The notes: generated from the sequence alone by a model not told the origin. A stretch of DNA of 64,000 bases from an uncultured Verrucomicrobiota bacterium (GCA_903898675.1 CAIUGM010000021.1:1-64000); one strand, 5' to 3'; shown: positions 48,105-57,453, counted from the stretch's first letter. A program made the numbers and translations.

Positions 48105-48193
48105 CGCGCCCAAGCCGAGCCGTGGCGCCCCGGGAGGGGCGCGGAACGAATGGCGTTGGTCGTGATCAGGCATAAAACACTCTCGGTTCCCGG

Positions 48194-49204
48194 TTACTTC
48201 GAGATCGTGATCGGGTTCAGGAACGGCATCATCGCGCGCAGCTTGGCGCCGACGACCTCGATCTTCTGGCCGCGCTCCTTGTTCCGGAACTTGTCCATGG
48301 TCTTGCGACCATACTTGTTGTTCTCGTCGATGAAGCGCTTGGCGAACTTGCCGGTCTGGATGTCCTTGAGGATGGCCTTCATCTCCTTCTGCGTATTCTT
48401 CGTGACCACGCGCGGGCCGGAGACGTAGTCACCCCACTCCGCGGTGTCGGAGACGGAGTAACGCATGTAGTTGAGGCCGCCGCGGTACATCAGGTCCACG
48501 ATGAGCTTCAGCTCGTGCATGCACTCGAAGTAGGCGATCTCGGGCTGGTAACCGGCGTCGACCAGGGTCTTGAAGCCGGCCTTGACCAGTTCGGCGCAAC
48601 CGCCGCAGAGCACGGCCTGCTCGCCGAACAAGTCGGTCTCGGTCTCCTCCTTGAAGGTCGTCTCCAGCACGCCGGCGCGAGTGCAGCCGATGCCGCGGCC
48701 GTAGGACAGCGCGAGCTTCTTGGCCTTGCCGGTGGCATTTTGGTAGACCGCAATGAGGCCGGGGACGCCGCCGCCTTCCTGGAAGACCTCGCGCACACGG
48801 TGGCCCGGGGACTTCGGCGCGATCATGGTGACGTCGACATTCTTCGGCGGCACGATGCCCTTGAAGCGGATGTTAAAACCGTGGGCGAACATGAGCATCT
48901 TGCCGGCCGTCAGGTGCGGGGCGATCTCCTCGCGGTAGAGGCGCGCCTGGACGTGGTCCGGCACGAGCATCATGATGACATCGGCCCACGCGGAGACCGC
49001 GTCGACCGCGCCGACCGTCAAGCCGGCCTTCTTGGCCTTGGCGACGGACTTGCTCTTGGGGGAAAGACCGACGCGCACCTCGACGCCGCTCTCCTTCAGG
49101 TTGAGCGCATGGGCGTGGCCTTGCGAGCCGTAGCCGATGATCGCGACTTTCTTGGCGCGAATGAGCGAGAGGTTAGCGTCCTTGTCGTAGTAGATTTTAG
49201 CCAT
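48194..49204 (-). CDS. ilvC: Ketol-acid reductoisomerase
   Basis: The 336-residue class I enzyme uses NADPH and Mg2+ to convert acetolactate or acetohydroxybutyrate. The Rossmann start [20 protein letters not shown] and the short specificity loop ([16 protein letters not shown]) indicate NADPH preference. The catalytic part has [36 protein letters not shown] and the C-terminal [15 protein letters not shown]. It is between ilvN and leuA. Confidence 0.96.
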   Translation of the reverse strand: MAKIYYDKDANLSLIRAKKVAIIGYGSQGHAHALNLKESGVEVRVGLSPKSKSVAKAKKAGLTVGAVDAVSAWADVIMMLVPDHVQARLYREEIAPHLTAGKMLMFAHGFNIRFKGIVPPKNVDVTMIAPKSPGHRVREVFQEGGGVPGLIAVYQNATGKAKKLALSYGRGIGCTRAGVLETTFKEETETDLFGEQAVLCGGCAELVKAGFKTLVDAGYQPEIAYFECMHELKLIVDLMYRGGLNYMRYSVSDTAEWGDYVSGPRVVTKNTQKEMKAILKDIQTGKFAKRFIDENNKYGRKTMDKFRNKERGQKIEVVGAKLRAMMPFLNPITISK

Positions 49205-49255
49205 GGTAGTAAGTTGATTTGGGATTTGAAATTTAAGATCTGAGATTACGAAGCG

Positions 49256-49831
49256 TTAAACGGACATGGAAACACCCGTGTCGTGCGCGTGGTCCTCGGC
49301 CTTGTGGCCGGCCACCTCGGCGCGGACCAGCGGAGGATTCGAGGACAGCGGCTCGTGGCCGCGGGCCATCGCCACGACCCCGGTCCGGACCATCTCAACG
49401 ATGCCGTAGGGGCGCAGCACGAGCTCGAACTTGCCGATCTTTTCCGGCGTGCCGGTGACCTCGATCACGAGGGCCTGGTCATCGACGTCCACCACGCGGG
49501 CGCGGAAGACATCGACCAGCTGCAGCACCTGGGTGCGCGTGTCGGGCGTGACGGTGACTTTCACCAGGCCGAGCTCGCGCATGAGCGCGGGCTTGCGGGT
49601 GAGGTCGTCGACGCGGAGGACGTTGACCAGCTTGTAGAGGTTCGCCTCGACGAGGCGGGCCCCGGCCTCGGTCGCCTCGACGACGACCGTGAGCCGGGAG
49701 ACGCCCGGCTGCTCGGCGCGGCCGACCGTGAGGGAATCGATGTTGAAGTTGCGGCGACGGAACAGCGAGGCGATGCGGTTCAGGACACCGGGCACGTCCT
49801 CGACGTAGGCAATGAGCGTATGTTTGGCCAT
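49256..49831 (-). CDS. ilvN: Acetolactate synthase regulatory subunit
   Basis: The 191-residue protein has the N-terminal ACT domain (LIAYVEDVPGVLNRIASLFR, NIDSLTVGRAEQPGVSRLTV) that binds valine, and a second ACT-like domain near residues 80-160. The protein stimulates and feedback-regulates IlvB. The length is slightly above the usual 160-170 owing to a C-terminal tail (RGHEPLSSNPPLVRAEVAGH). It lies 11 bases after ilvB. Confidence 0.93.
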   Translation of the reverse strand: MAKHTLIAYVEDVPGVLNRIASLFRRRNFNIDSLTVGRAEQPGVSRLTVVVEATEAGARLVEANLYKLVNVLRVDDLTRKPALMRELGLVKVTVTPDTRTQVLQLVDVFRARVVDVDDQALVIEVTGTPEKIGKFELVLRPYGIVEMVRTGVVAMARGHEPLSSNPPLVRAEVAGHKAEDHAHDTGVSMSV

Positions 49832-49842
49832 GACGGTAAGTA

Positions 49843-51750
49843 TTAACGGCGGGCAGTTGAACGTTTCTTGGTGGGAGCGACGCGCAAAGGCTTCGCGGCG
49901 ACCTTCACTGGCTTCGCGGATTTCTTCGCCGGCTTGGACAATTTCGCGGCCTTGCCGTGGCCGTTGAGCGACGCCTCGACGGCGGCCTCGACGAACACGC
50001 CGGGGAGCGTGGAGGAAGGCATCTCCCAGTCCTTGTCGGCACCGGATTCCGACATGACGTCCTGCTTCGGACGACGGATCATCTTGTCGAGCGCGGCGCC
50101 GGCCGGAACCATCGGGAACACCGTGTCTTCCTTCTCAACGACGAAATCGATGACGACCGTGCCCTTGGTGGCCAGGGTCTTCTCGACCGTCGCCTTGACG
50201 TCGGAGCGTTTGTTACAGCGCAGACCGGTGAGGCGATAGGCCTCGGCGAGCTTCGCGAAGTCCGGCCCAGTCATTGGCGTGGCCGCGTAGCGCTTGTCGT
50301 AGAAAAACTCCTGCCATTGGCGCACCATGCCGAGGAAGGCGTTGTTGATGATGGCCACGTTGACCTTGATACCCTCCTGCTCGGCGGTAGCCAGTTCGCA
50401 GCTGGTCATCTGGAAACCGCCGTCGCCGACAACCACCCAGACATCCTTCTCGGGGCAGGCGAACTTCGCGCCGATGGCGGCGGGAAGGGCGAAACCCATC
50501 GTGCCCAGTCCGCCAGAGGTGATGAGCGAGCGGGGCTTCTCGTGGTGGAAATACTGCGCCTCCCACATCTGGTGCTGGCCGACGTCGGTCACGACGATGG
50601 TGTTGCGCTTCTGCGTGAGGCGCCAGATGTCGTTGATGACATGCGCGGCATAGAGGTGGCCGCTGTCGGGCAAGGCCTGGATGTCGCGGACGGCGGAGTC
50701 GCCCTTCGCCGCGGCAATGGTGGCCCACCAGTCGGAGCGGTCGGCGGCGCGGACGCCGGGCAGGAGTTCTTCCAACACCTCGGCAAGGTCGCCGATCAGC
50801 GCGACATCGACGTGCACGTTCTTGTTCACCTCGGAGGGATCGATCTCGACGTGGATCTTCTTCGCGTGCGGTGCGTAGGTCTTGAGGTTGCCGGTGACGC
50901 GATCGTCGAAGCGCATGCCGAGCGCGATGATGAGATCGGCCTGCTGGATGGCCTCGTTCACCCACGCCTCGCCGTGCATGCCCATCATGCCGAGGTTGAG
51001 CGGGCTCGAGGCCGGAATGGCGCCGATGCCGAGCAACGTGACCGCGATTGGGGTCCGCGTGGTGTCGGCCAGCTCGAGCACCTGCGCGGTGGCGTTGGCC
51101 TTGATGACGCCCTGGCCGGCAAAGATGATCGGGCGCTTCGCGGTGTTGATGAGCTCGAGGGCCTTCGCGTATTCGCTCGGGAGCGCGCGGAGGTCGGGCC
51201 GGTAACCGGGCAGCTTCGGCGCGGCGGCCTCCCAGTCGAATTCACAGGTGAGCTGCTGCGCGTCCTTGGTGATGTCGACCAGCACCGGACCCGGGCGGCC
51301 GCTCTTGGCGATGTAGAAGGCCTCGCGGATGGCGCGGGCGATGTCATCGGGCCGCGTGACGAGATAATTGTGCTTGGTGATCGGCAGCGTGACGCCGGTC
51401 ACGTCCGTCTCCTGGAAAGCATCCGTGCCGATGGCCTTCGATCCGACCTGGCCGGTGATGCAGACGATGGGCGACGAGTCCATCATCGCGGTGGCGATGC
51501 CGGTGACCATGTTGGTCGCGCCGGGACCGGACGTGGCGATGGCGACGCCGACCTTGCCGCTCGCGCGGGCATAGCCGTCCGCCATGTGCGTGGCACCCTG
51601 TTCGTGGCGCACGAGCACGTGGTGGATCTTCGGGTACTTCGTCATCGCGTCATAGGTCGGCAGGATCGCGCCGCCCGGATAGCCGAACACGACGTCGACG
51701 CCTTCCTTCTGCAAACACTCCCAAATGATTTCTGCTCCGGTGAGTTTCAT
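49843..51750 (-). CDS. ilvB: Acetolactate synthase catalytic subunit
   Basis: The 635-residue thiamine-diphosphate enzyme is normal up to about residue 575: MKLTGAEIIWECLQKEGVDV, VFGYPGGAILPTYDA, RHEQGATHMADGYARASGKV and the C-terminal ThDP motif VVGDGGFQMTSCELATAEQE. After GVFVEAAVEASLNGHG it carries an extra Lys/Ala/Pro/Arg-rich tail ending KKRSTARR, absent from most homologues. The ATG at 51750 gives the family start. Confidence 0.95.
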   Translation of the reverse strand: MKLTGAEIIWECLQKEGVDVVFGYPGGAILPTYDAMTKYPKIHHVLVRHEQGATHMADGYARASGKVGVAIATSGPGATNMVTGIATAMMDSSPIVCITGQVGSKAIGTDAFQETDVTGVTLPITKHNYLVTRPDDIARAIREAFYIAKSGRPGPVLVDITKDAQQLTCEFDWEAAAPKLPGYRPDLRALPSEYAKALELINTAKRPIIFAGQGVIKANATAQVLELADTTRTPIAVTLLGIGAIPASSPLNLGMMGMHGEAWVNEAIQQADLIIALGMRFDDRVTGNLKTYAPHAKKIHVEIDPSEVNKNVHVDVALIGDLAEVLEELLPGVRAADRSDWWATIAAAKGDSAVRDIQALPDSGHLYAAHVINDIWRLTQKRNTIVVTDVGQHQMWEAQYFHHEKPRSLITSGGLGTMGFALPAAIGAKFACPEKDVWVVVGDGGFQMTSCELATAEQEGIKVNVAIINNAFLGMVRQWQEFFYDKRYAATPMTGPDFAKLAEAYRLTGLRCNKRSDVKATVEKTLATKGTVVIDFVVEKEDTVFPMVPAGAALDKMIRRPKQDVMSESGADKDWEMPSSTLPGVFVEAAVEASLNGHGKAAKLSKPAKKSAKPVKVAAKPLRVAPTKKRSTARR

Positions 51751-51784
51751 AATGTCCCTTGAGGTTACGTGGGTTGAAAAACGG

Positions 51785-53455
51785 TTAAGTGGTGACCGCA
51801 CCTTGAGCGGCGGAGGAAACGGTATTCGCGTACTTGGCCATGACCCCGCGCTGGTACCGCGGGGCCGGCGGCGCCCAGCCCTGCCGGCGGGCAGCCAGCT
51901 CGGCCGCGGGGATGTCGACCTGCAACCGGCGGGTCGCGACGTCGATCTCGATGGGGTCGCCCTCGTGGACGAAGGCGATCAACCCGCCCACGAACGCCTC
52001 GGGCGCAACGTGGCCGATTGAAAATCCGCGCGTGGCGCCGGAGAAACGCCCGTCCGTCAGCAGCGCGACGGTCTCCGCCATGCCGGCGCCGGCGAGTGCG
52101 CCGGTGACACCGAGCATCTCGCGCATGCCGGGACCGCCCTTGGGTCCCTCGTAGCGGATGACGACCACGTCGCCCGGCTTGATCTGCTGCGCGTTGACGG
52201 CGGCCATGGCCGCCTCCTCGTTGTCGAAAACGCGCGCCGGGCCGCGGAAATGCTTGATCGCGCTACCAGCTACCTTGAGCACCCCGCCCTCCTCGGCGAG
52301 ATTGCCGTGGAGAATGACGAGACCGCCGGTGGCCTTGAAGGGTTTGTCGGTGGGACGGATGACCTGCTGGCCGGGCGTCTCGGGTGCGCCGGCCACTTCC
52401 TCGCCGATCGTCTTGCCGGTGACGGTGAGGCAATCCTTGTGAAGGAAACCGCCCTCAAGCAGACGGCGGAGCAGGAGCGAAATACCGCCGGCGTGGTGCA
52501 TCTCGACCGCCGTGTAGAGCCCGCCCGGCTTGACCGTGGCGATGGTCGGGGTCTTGGCGCTGATGGTGTCGAATTCGTCGATGTGCAGAGCCACGCCGGA
52601 CTCGCGCGCGAGGGCGAGCAGGTGCAACACCGCGTTGGTCGACCCACCCGATGCGGCGACGGACGCGATGGCGTTCTCGAAGGCCGCGCGGGTCATGATC
52701 TGTGAAGGCTTCAAATCCTTCCGGACGAGATCCATCACGATCTCACCGCAGCGGAACGCGGCCTGGTTCTTTTCCTCGGCGGTGGCAGGGATGCCGTTGA
52801 GCCCGACCGGGGAGATCCCGATGGCCTCCATGATCGTCGCCATGGTATTGGCCGTGAACTGGCCGCCGCAGGCGCCAGCCGTGGGGCAGGCCGCGTTTTC
52901 AACCTGAAGGAATTCCTTCGCGTCAATCTTGCCGGCGTTGAATGCGCCGACGGCCTCAAAGACGTCCTGCACCGTCAGCGCCTTGCCGTTGTGGTGTCCG
53001 TGGTTGATGGAACCGCCGTAGAGGGCGAGGCCGGGGAGATCCATCCTGGCCAAGGCCATCAAGACGCCGGGGTTGGTCTTGTCGCAGGCGGAAAGACAGA
53101 CGAGGCCGTCAAGGCTGTTGCCGCGGGCGACGAGCTCGATGGAGTCGGCGATGACCTCACGGCTGATGAGCGAGGTTTTCATGCCCTCGGTGCCCATCGT
53201 GATGCCGTCGGAGATCGAGACGGTGTTGAACTCGAGGGGGGTGCCGCCGGCGGCGCGAATGCCGGCTTTGACGTGTTCGGCGAGGGCCCGGAGATGGAAA
53301 TTGCAGGGCCCGATCTCGGTCCAGGTGTTGGCGACGCCGATGAGGGGCTTCTTGAGATCCTCGTCGGTAAACCCGATGGCTTTCATCATGGCGCGGGCGG
53401 GCGCGCGGCTTGGACCGTCGGTGACAACTTGGCTGTGGCGTTTGCCGGATTCCAT
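51785..53455 (-). CDS. ilvD: Dihydroxy-acid dehydratase
   Basis: The 556-residue iron-sulfur dehydratase completes Val and Ile synthesis. Features are KPLIGVANTWTEIGPCNFHL, VCLSACDKTNPGVLMALARM and ENAACPTAGACGGQFTANTM (cluster cysteines), and the C-terminal DGRFSGATRGFSIGHVAPEA. The ATG at 53455 is preferred over a TTG at 53470. It is the first structural gene of the operon; the leader ORF and terminator precede it by about 90 bases. Confidence 0.96.
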   Translation of the reverse strand: MESGKRHSQVVTDGPSRAPARAMMKAIGFTDEDLKKPLIGVANTWTEIGPCNFHLRALAEHVKAGIRAAGGTPLEFNTVSISDGITMGTEGMKTSLISREVIADSIELVARGNSLDGLVCLSACDKTNPGVLMALARMDLPGLALYGGSINHGHHNGKALTVQDVFEAVGAFNAGKIDAKEFLQVENAACPTAGACGGQFTANTMATIMEAIGISPVGLNGIPATAEEKNQAAFRCGEIVMDLVRKDLKPSQIMTRAAFENAIASVAASGGSTNAVLHLLALARESGVALHIDEFDTISAKTPTIATVKPGGLYTAVEMHHAGGISLLLRRLLEGGFLHKDCLTVTGKTIGEEVAGAPETPGQQVIRPTDKPFKATGGLVILHGNLAEEGGVLKVAGSAIKHFRGPARVFDNEEAAMAAVNAQQIKPGDVVVIRYEGPKGGPGMREMLGVTGALAGAGMAETVALLTDGRFSGATRGFSIGHVAPEAFVGGLIAFVHEGDPIEIDVATRRLQVDIPAAELAARRQGWAPPAPRYQRGVMAKYANTVSSAAQGAVTT

Positions 53456-53546
53456 GGGGGTAAAGTTCAACCGACGCTGCCGAAATTATGGCGGCGCGGC
53501 GAGGATTGGTTGTAAAAATTTATACTGGATTGCGTCATACGCGGAA

Positions 53547-53577
53547 AATAAAAAAACCGCCCCTTTTCGGTGGGCGG
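53547..53577 (-). terminator. Attenuator terminator before ilvD
   Basis: On the minus strand CCGCCC (complement of 53572-53577) pairs with GGGCGG (complement of 53557-53562) over a short loop containing ACCGAAAAG, followed by TTTTTTTATTTT. Its upstream arm lies within the segment AGCCGCCCA (53571-53579) that can pair instead with TGGGCGGCT in the leader ORF (53626-53634). Confidence 0.85.
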
Positions 53578-53603
53578 CTTCCTGGTTTTGAGAGTTTTTA
53601 CTC

Positions 53604-53708
53604 TTAGGAGCTAGTGGCTTCAGTGAGCCGCCCATGTGTGTTCGGGTCCGCAGCCAGAATGGCCAGGACTACGGTAATAAGCACAATAAGGGCTACGTTG
53701 AGGATCAT
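53604..53708 (-). CDS. ilvL: ilv leader peptide, 34 aa, Ile/Val/Leu-rich
   Basis: The ATG at 53708 opens a 34-codon ORF whose residues 1-18 are MILNVALIVLITVVLAIL; 13 of the 17 codons after Met are Ile, Val or Leu. The second half (AADPNTHGRLTEATSS) is ordinary. It ends 27 bases before the attenuator hairpin and 149 bases before the ilvD ATG. The composition and position are those of leader peptides that sense branched-chain aminoacyl-tRNA by ribosome stalling. No clear Shine-Dalgarno site is visible, and the name ilvL is by analogy. Confidence 0.8.
   Translation of the reverse strand: MILNVALIVLITVVLAILAADPNTHGRLTEATSS
53626..53634 (-). promoter_or_regulatory. Candidate antiterminator segment 2 of the ilv attenuator
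   Basis: TGGGCGGCT in the leader RNA (codons 25-28) is the exact reverse complement of AGCCGCCCA (53571-53579), which contains the 5' arm of the terminator. A 9-bp pairing would prevent the terminator from forming. This is read directly from the sequence; the mechanism is inferred from classical attenuation. Confidence 0.7.
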
Positions 53709-53811
53709 GACTGAGCGCGGTGAAGCTGTTAATCGGCACATTCTCTGTCAACACTCGTTTCTAATTTATGACATTAGGTGCGCAGCTCTGTCACAGCCCG
53801 CGGTTTCATTG

Positions 53812-53861
53812 TAGCAGCCGTCGTTAGACGGCTGGCGCCAGCGCTCTTACGAGCGCTGCTA
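53812..53861. repeat. REPIN-like doublet: two hairpins in inverted orientation
   Basis: The 50-bp element is symmetrical about ggcgcc (53834-53839). The outer arms tagcagc and gctgcta pair; inside are two different hairpins, agccgtc-gtta-gacggct and agcgctc-ttac-gagcgct. The left half begins GTAG and the right half, reversed, begins ATAG, like the REP tetranucleotide. It lies between thrA and the ilv leader. Confidence 0.65.
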
Positions 53862-53875
53862 TGGACTAACGCCGC

Positions 53876-56365
53876 TCACCTCCGACCGCGGATATTCTGC
53901 GCAAGTCGCAGAATGTCAGCGAGCACGCCGGCGGCGGTCACTTCCCCACCGGCACCGGCGCCGCGGACCACCATGGGGTATTCGCGATAACGCTCCGTGT
54001 GAAATGCGACGAATGCCTCGGCTCCCCGCAACGCGGCGGCGGGATGTGAGGCCTCCACCTCCACCGGTCCCACGGAAACTTTCGGGCCCTCGGCGCCCGG
54101 CGTGATGCGGGCCAGGTAGCGCGGCAGCCGGCCCTGCGCGATGCAGGTGGCCACGCGGGCGGCCACGGCGGCATCAAGGCTCGTGAGCGCCTGAAGAAAC
54201 TTCTCGGGATCGTCCTCCCGCAGGTTTTCCGCGGGCACGAATGGCTCGAGCACCACGTCGGTGAGGTCCACGAGCAGGCCGAGTTCACGTGCGAGGATGA
54301 TCGCCTTGCGGGCCACGTCGAGGCCGGACAAGTCGTCGCGCGGGTGCGGCTCCGTATAACCAAGATCCTTCGCCTTGCGCACCGCGACCGAGAGCGGATC
54401 GCCCTGCACCAGCCGGTCGCACAGGAAGCCGAGCGTGCCGGAGAACGCGCCCTCGATCGTGATCACATGGTCGCCCGTGCGCACCAGGTTCTTCAGCGTC
54501 TCGATGACGGGCAGCGCCGCGCCCACGGTGGTCTCGTAATGATACGCACGGAAATGCCGGCGCGCCTCGTCGCGCAGCGCATCGCGTTCCGCCTGCGGCA
54601 GCGCCAGGGGCTGCTTGTTGGCCGACACGACATTCACGCCCTGCGCAAAGGCGGCACGGTAAATCTTCTCCATCCCGGGGGCCGCCGAGCAGTCCACCAG
54701 CACGGGATTCGGGAGCCGCGAAAGTTTTTCCAGGAGCGAGGTGACGTCCTTGACGACCTTCCCCTCCCCGAGCGCCTTCTGCAGCCGCGTGATCGCCTCG
54801 GCCGAAGGCAGGCCGTCGGGATCGAACAGGGCGCCGCCACTCGAGCCGATGCCCACGAGCCGCACCTGCACGTCGTGCTCGCGGCCGAGCGCCTTGTTCT
54901 GCCGCTCGATCTGCTTGAGGAGACTGCTGCCGACCACGCCCTTGCCGAGCAGCAGCACGCTGATCTCGGTATGCGCGAGGTTAAAGGCGCCATGCACCGT
55001 GCGGACGGCCGTGGCCGTCTGGTCGGCGTCCACGACGCACGAAATGCTGCGGGCCGATGCGCCCTGCGCCACGGCGCGGACGGCGATGCCCGCCGCCCCG
55101 ATCGCATTGAGGAATTTCCCGGCGACGTTCGGCCGGCCGGCCATGTTCTCGCCGACGAGGGTGACCAGCGTGACCGGCGAAAGCACCGGCTCAATCCGCA
55201 GGTCCCCCGTCTGCAACTCGGCAGCCAGCGCGTCGGCCACGCTCCGGCGCGCGTTGGCCTCGTCGATCGCAGGAATTACCACGGAAAATGATTGGCCGAG
55301 CGTCGACTCCGTGGTCATCCAGACTCGCACGCCCGCTTCGCTGAGGGCGGCCAGGATGCGACCGCCCAGTGGGCGGCCCAGGCCGGTCCGCCGCGACTGC
55401 ACGCCCAGCAAAGTCAGGCGCTCCAGGCTGGTCACACAGGTCGGGCGGTTGGGATCGGGATTGCCGGTCGCGTCGATGCGCGTGCCGGGGGCATCGGGCT
55501 GGGTGGTGCTGCGGATGACCAGGGCCGCACCGCATTCCCGCAGCGGGATGATTGTGCGCGGGTGAAACATCCGGGTGCCGAAATAAGCGAGCTCGAGCGC
55601 CTCATCGTAGGACAGCCGGTCCACGGGCGACGCCTCGCGCACCAGGGCGGGGTCGGCGGTCATCACGCCGAGCACGTCCGTCCAGACGGTGACCGAACTC
55701 GCCTTGAGCAGGCCGGCGACGAGCGTCGCGGTGTAATCGGAGCCGTTGCGCCCGAGGGTCGTGGTGTGGCCGTCGCGCGTCCGGCCGATGAAGCCGGTGA
55801 CGATCGGGACCTTGCCCGCCCAGTTGGCGTGGACCGCCGCGAAGCGTTCCGCCGTCGCCGCCTTGTCCACGGTGGCGGAACCATGCGTGCCGTCGGTGAC
55901 CACAAAGTCGCGCGCATCCACCGGAATCGCCGGGACCTCGCGCTCGTTCAGGGCGCGGGCCAGCAGGGCCACGGAGATGCGTTCGCCCACACTGATGATC
56001 GCGTCGAGCGTCCGGGGCGAACATTCGCGGGTCAGTTCGATGCCCGAGAGCAGGCGCTCCACCGGGGTCAAAATCTCGTCGAGGTCGTGCTTCACGCCTT
56101 TCTGGCCCTGGCTGTTGAGCACGGCGCGGGCGGTGGCATTGGCCAGTTCGCGCACCTGGGTCAGTTCCCGCCGGGCCTGGCTGATGTTGCCCACTTCCGC
56201 CGAGCGCGCGGCCAGGATGAGCCAGTCGGTGCTGTCGCCGAGGGCCGAGACGACCAGCGCCAGCGGACGCGGCGCCGCGACCACCAGCTCCAGCACCTTG
56301 GGCAGACGCCCGGAAGTGCCGAGGGAGGAGCCGCCAAACTTATAAACCTGCCAGCGTTCGCTCAT
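53876..56365 (-). CDS. thrA: Bifunctional aspartokinase/homoserine dehydrogenase
   Basis: The 829-residue fusion has an N-terminal aspartokinase (VYKFGGSSLGTSGRLPKVLE, FIGRTRDGHTTTLGRNGSDY), two ACT-type regulatory domains, and a C-terminal homoserine dehydrogenase with VLLLGKGVVGSSLLKQIERQ and FSGTLGFLCDRL. It catalyses the first and third steps to homoserine. The ATG overlaps the metX stop (TAATG), so metX and thrA are coupled. Confidence 0.95.
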   Translation of the reverse strand: MSERWQVYKFGGSSLGTSGRLPKVLELVVAAPRPLALVVSALGDSTDWLILAARSAEVGNISQARRELTQVRELANATARAVLNSQGQKGVKHDLDEILTPVERLLSGIELTRECSPRTLDAIISVGERISVALLARALNEREVPAIPVDARDFVVTDGTHGSATVDKAATAERFAAVHANWAGKVPIVTGFIGRTRDGHTTTLGRNGSDYTATLVAGLLKASSVTVWTDVLGVMTADPALVREASPVDRLSYDEALELAYFGTRMFHPRTIIPLRECGAALVIRSTTQPDAPGTRIDATGNPDPNRPTCVTSLERLTLLGVQSRRTGLGRPLGGRILAALSEAGVRVWMTTESTLGQSFSVVIPAIDEANARRSVADALAAELQTGDLRIEPVLSPVTLVTLVGENMAGRPNVAGKFLNAIGAAGIAVRAVAQGASARSISCVVDADQTATAVRTVHGAFNLAHTEISVLLLGKGVVGSSLLKQIERQNKALGREHDVQVRLVGIGSSGGALFDPDGLPSAEAITRLQKALGEGKVVKDVTSLLEKLSRLPNPVLVDCSAAPGMEKIYRAAFAQGVNVVSANKQPLALPQAERDALRDEARRHFRAYHYETTVGAALPVIETLKNLVRTGDHVITIEGAFSGTLGFLCDRLVQGDPLSVAVRKAKDLGYTEPHPRDDLSGLDVARKAIILARELGLLVDLTDVVLEPFVPAENLREDDPEKFLQALTSLDAAVAARVATCIAQGRLPRYLARITPGAEGPKVSVGPVEVEASHPAAALRGAEAFVAFHTERYREYPMVVRGAGAGGEVTAAGVLADILRLAQNIRGRR

Positions 56366-57441
56366 TATGCAGGAGCCTGCAGATGCAAGGCCCGTGTCAA
56401 GATAGGTCCGAGGGTCGGCCACTCGATCAAAAAGGCGTCATGGCCATGAATGCTGCGCAGGGTGGCGCGCTCCACGTGCGCCCCGGCCTTGCCGAGGTGC
56501 GACGCGAGCAACTCCGCCTGGGCCGGTGTGAAAAGCTGGTCGGTATCCACGTCGACCACCAGCGCGGAGGCGCGGACGGCGTCAATCGCCGGCGTCGTGC
56601 CGCCGGGCAGCGGTTGGAGTAAATCGTGATGGTCCATCGCCGCGAGCTGCAGCTCATAGGCCTGGGCGGCGAAACGGTTGCGCAATTTCTTGCCCTGGTG
56701 CTCGAGGTAGCTCTGGACGGGATAGCCGGACCGGGCGGAGTTCGCCGGCCGCGGCTGGCGGGCGTCCAGCCCGGGTTCGGCGCGGTAGGTCAGCATGGCC
56801 AGCTGCCGCGCGATCTCGAGGCCGCGGGTGACATTGTGCGGGTAGCCGGGATCGAGCCGCAGGATCTGGCGCGCCACATGGTTCCAGCCCACGACCCAGG
56901 CACTGGCCGAGACACTCGTGACCAGCGGCAGCACCCGCTCAAAGCGATCCGGCGCGAGCGCCGCGAGCGTGAGGGTCAGCATTCCGCCGAGCGATCCGCC
57001 GGTGGTAAGGTGCACGCGCGCGATGCCGAGGTGGTCGAGTCCGAGGAGTATGGCCTGTGCGATATCCAGGGTGGTCAGCTCAAGGTTCTGATCCGTCGGA
57101 AAGCCGTCCACGCCGGGTCCGCTGCTGCCGTAGCAGGAACCGAGGTTGTTGAAACAGAGGATCCGGTACTGCGCGGGGTCGAGCGCGCGGCCGGGTCCGA
57201 TCATGGGTTCCCACCAGCCGCCCTTCTCGCCGGCCTGCGCGCTGCCCGTCAGGGCATGCACGAGCAGCACAGTGGGAACGTCCTTGAGCGGGGCCTCGGG
57301 CGCGTCGCCCGCGCGACTCCACCACCAGCCGCGCGCGCGGTGCTGGCGGACTACACCGCCCCGCGTGAGCGCGAGGTCCGGCAAAGCCAGTTCAAAGGTA
57401 CGCGGCGAAGCGACAACGGTCGGCATGAGAATGGCGGGCAT
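56365..57441 (-). CDS. metX: Homoserine O-acetyltransferase
   Basis: The 358-residue alpha/beta hydrolase acylates homoserine for methionine synthesis (succinyl versus acetyl cannot be excluded). It has VLLVHALTGSAQAGEKGGWW, the nucleophile Ser150 in TTGGSLGGMLTL, the oxyanion region CFNNLGSCYGSSGP, and the catalytic His in IHGHDAFLIEWP. The ATG at 57441 is used; another Met is five codons on. It is preceded by a short leader ORF and followed by thrA. Confidence 0.92.
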   Translation of the reverse strand: MPAILMPTVVASPRTFELALPDLALTRGGVVRQHRARGWWWSRAGDAPEAPLKDVPTVLLVHALTGSAQAGEKGGWWEPMIGPGRALDPAQYRILCFNNLGSCYGSSGPGVDGFPTDQNLELTTLDIAQAILLGLDHLGIARVHLTTGGSLGGMLTLTLAALAPDRFERVLPLVTSVSASAWVVGWNHVARQILRLDPGYPHNVTRGLEIARQLAMLTYRAEPGLDARQPRPANSARSGYPVQSYLEHQGKKLRNRFAAQAYELQLAAMDHHDLLQPLPGGTTPAIDAVRASALVVDVDTDQLFTPAQAELLASHLGKAGAHVERATLRSIHGHDAFLIEWPTLGPILTRALHLQAPA

Positions 57442-57453
57442 GATGCTTCCATC

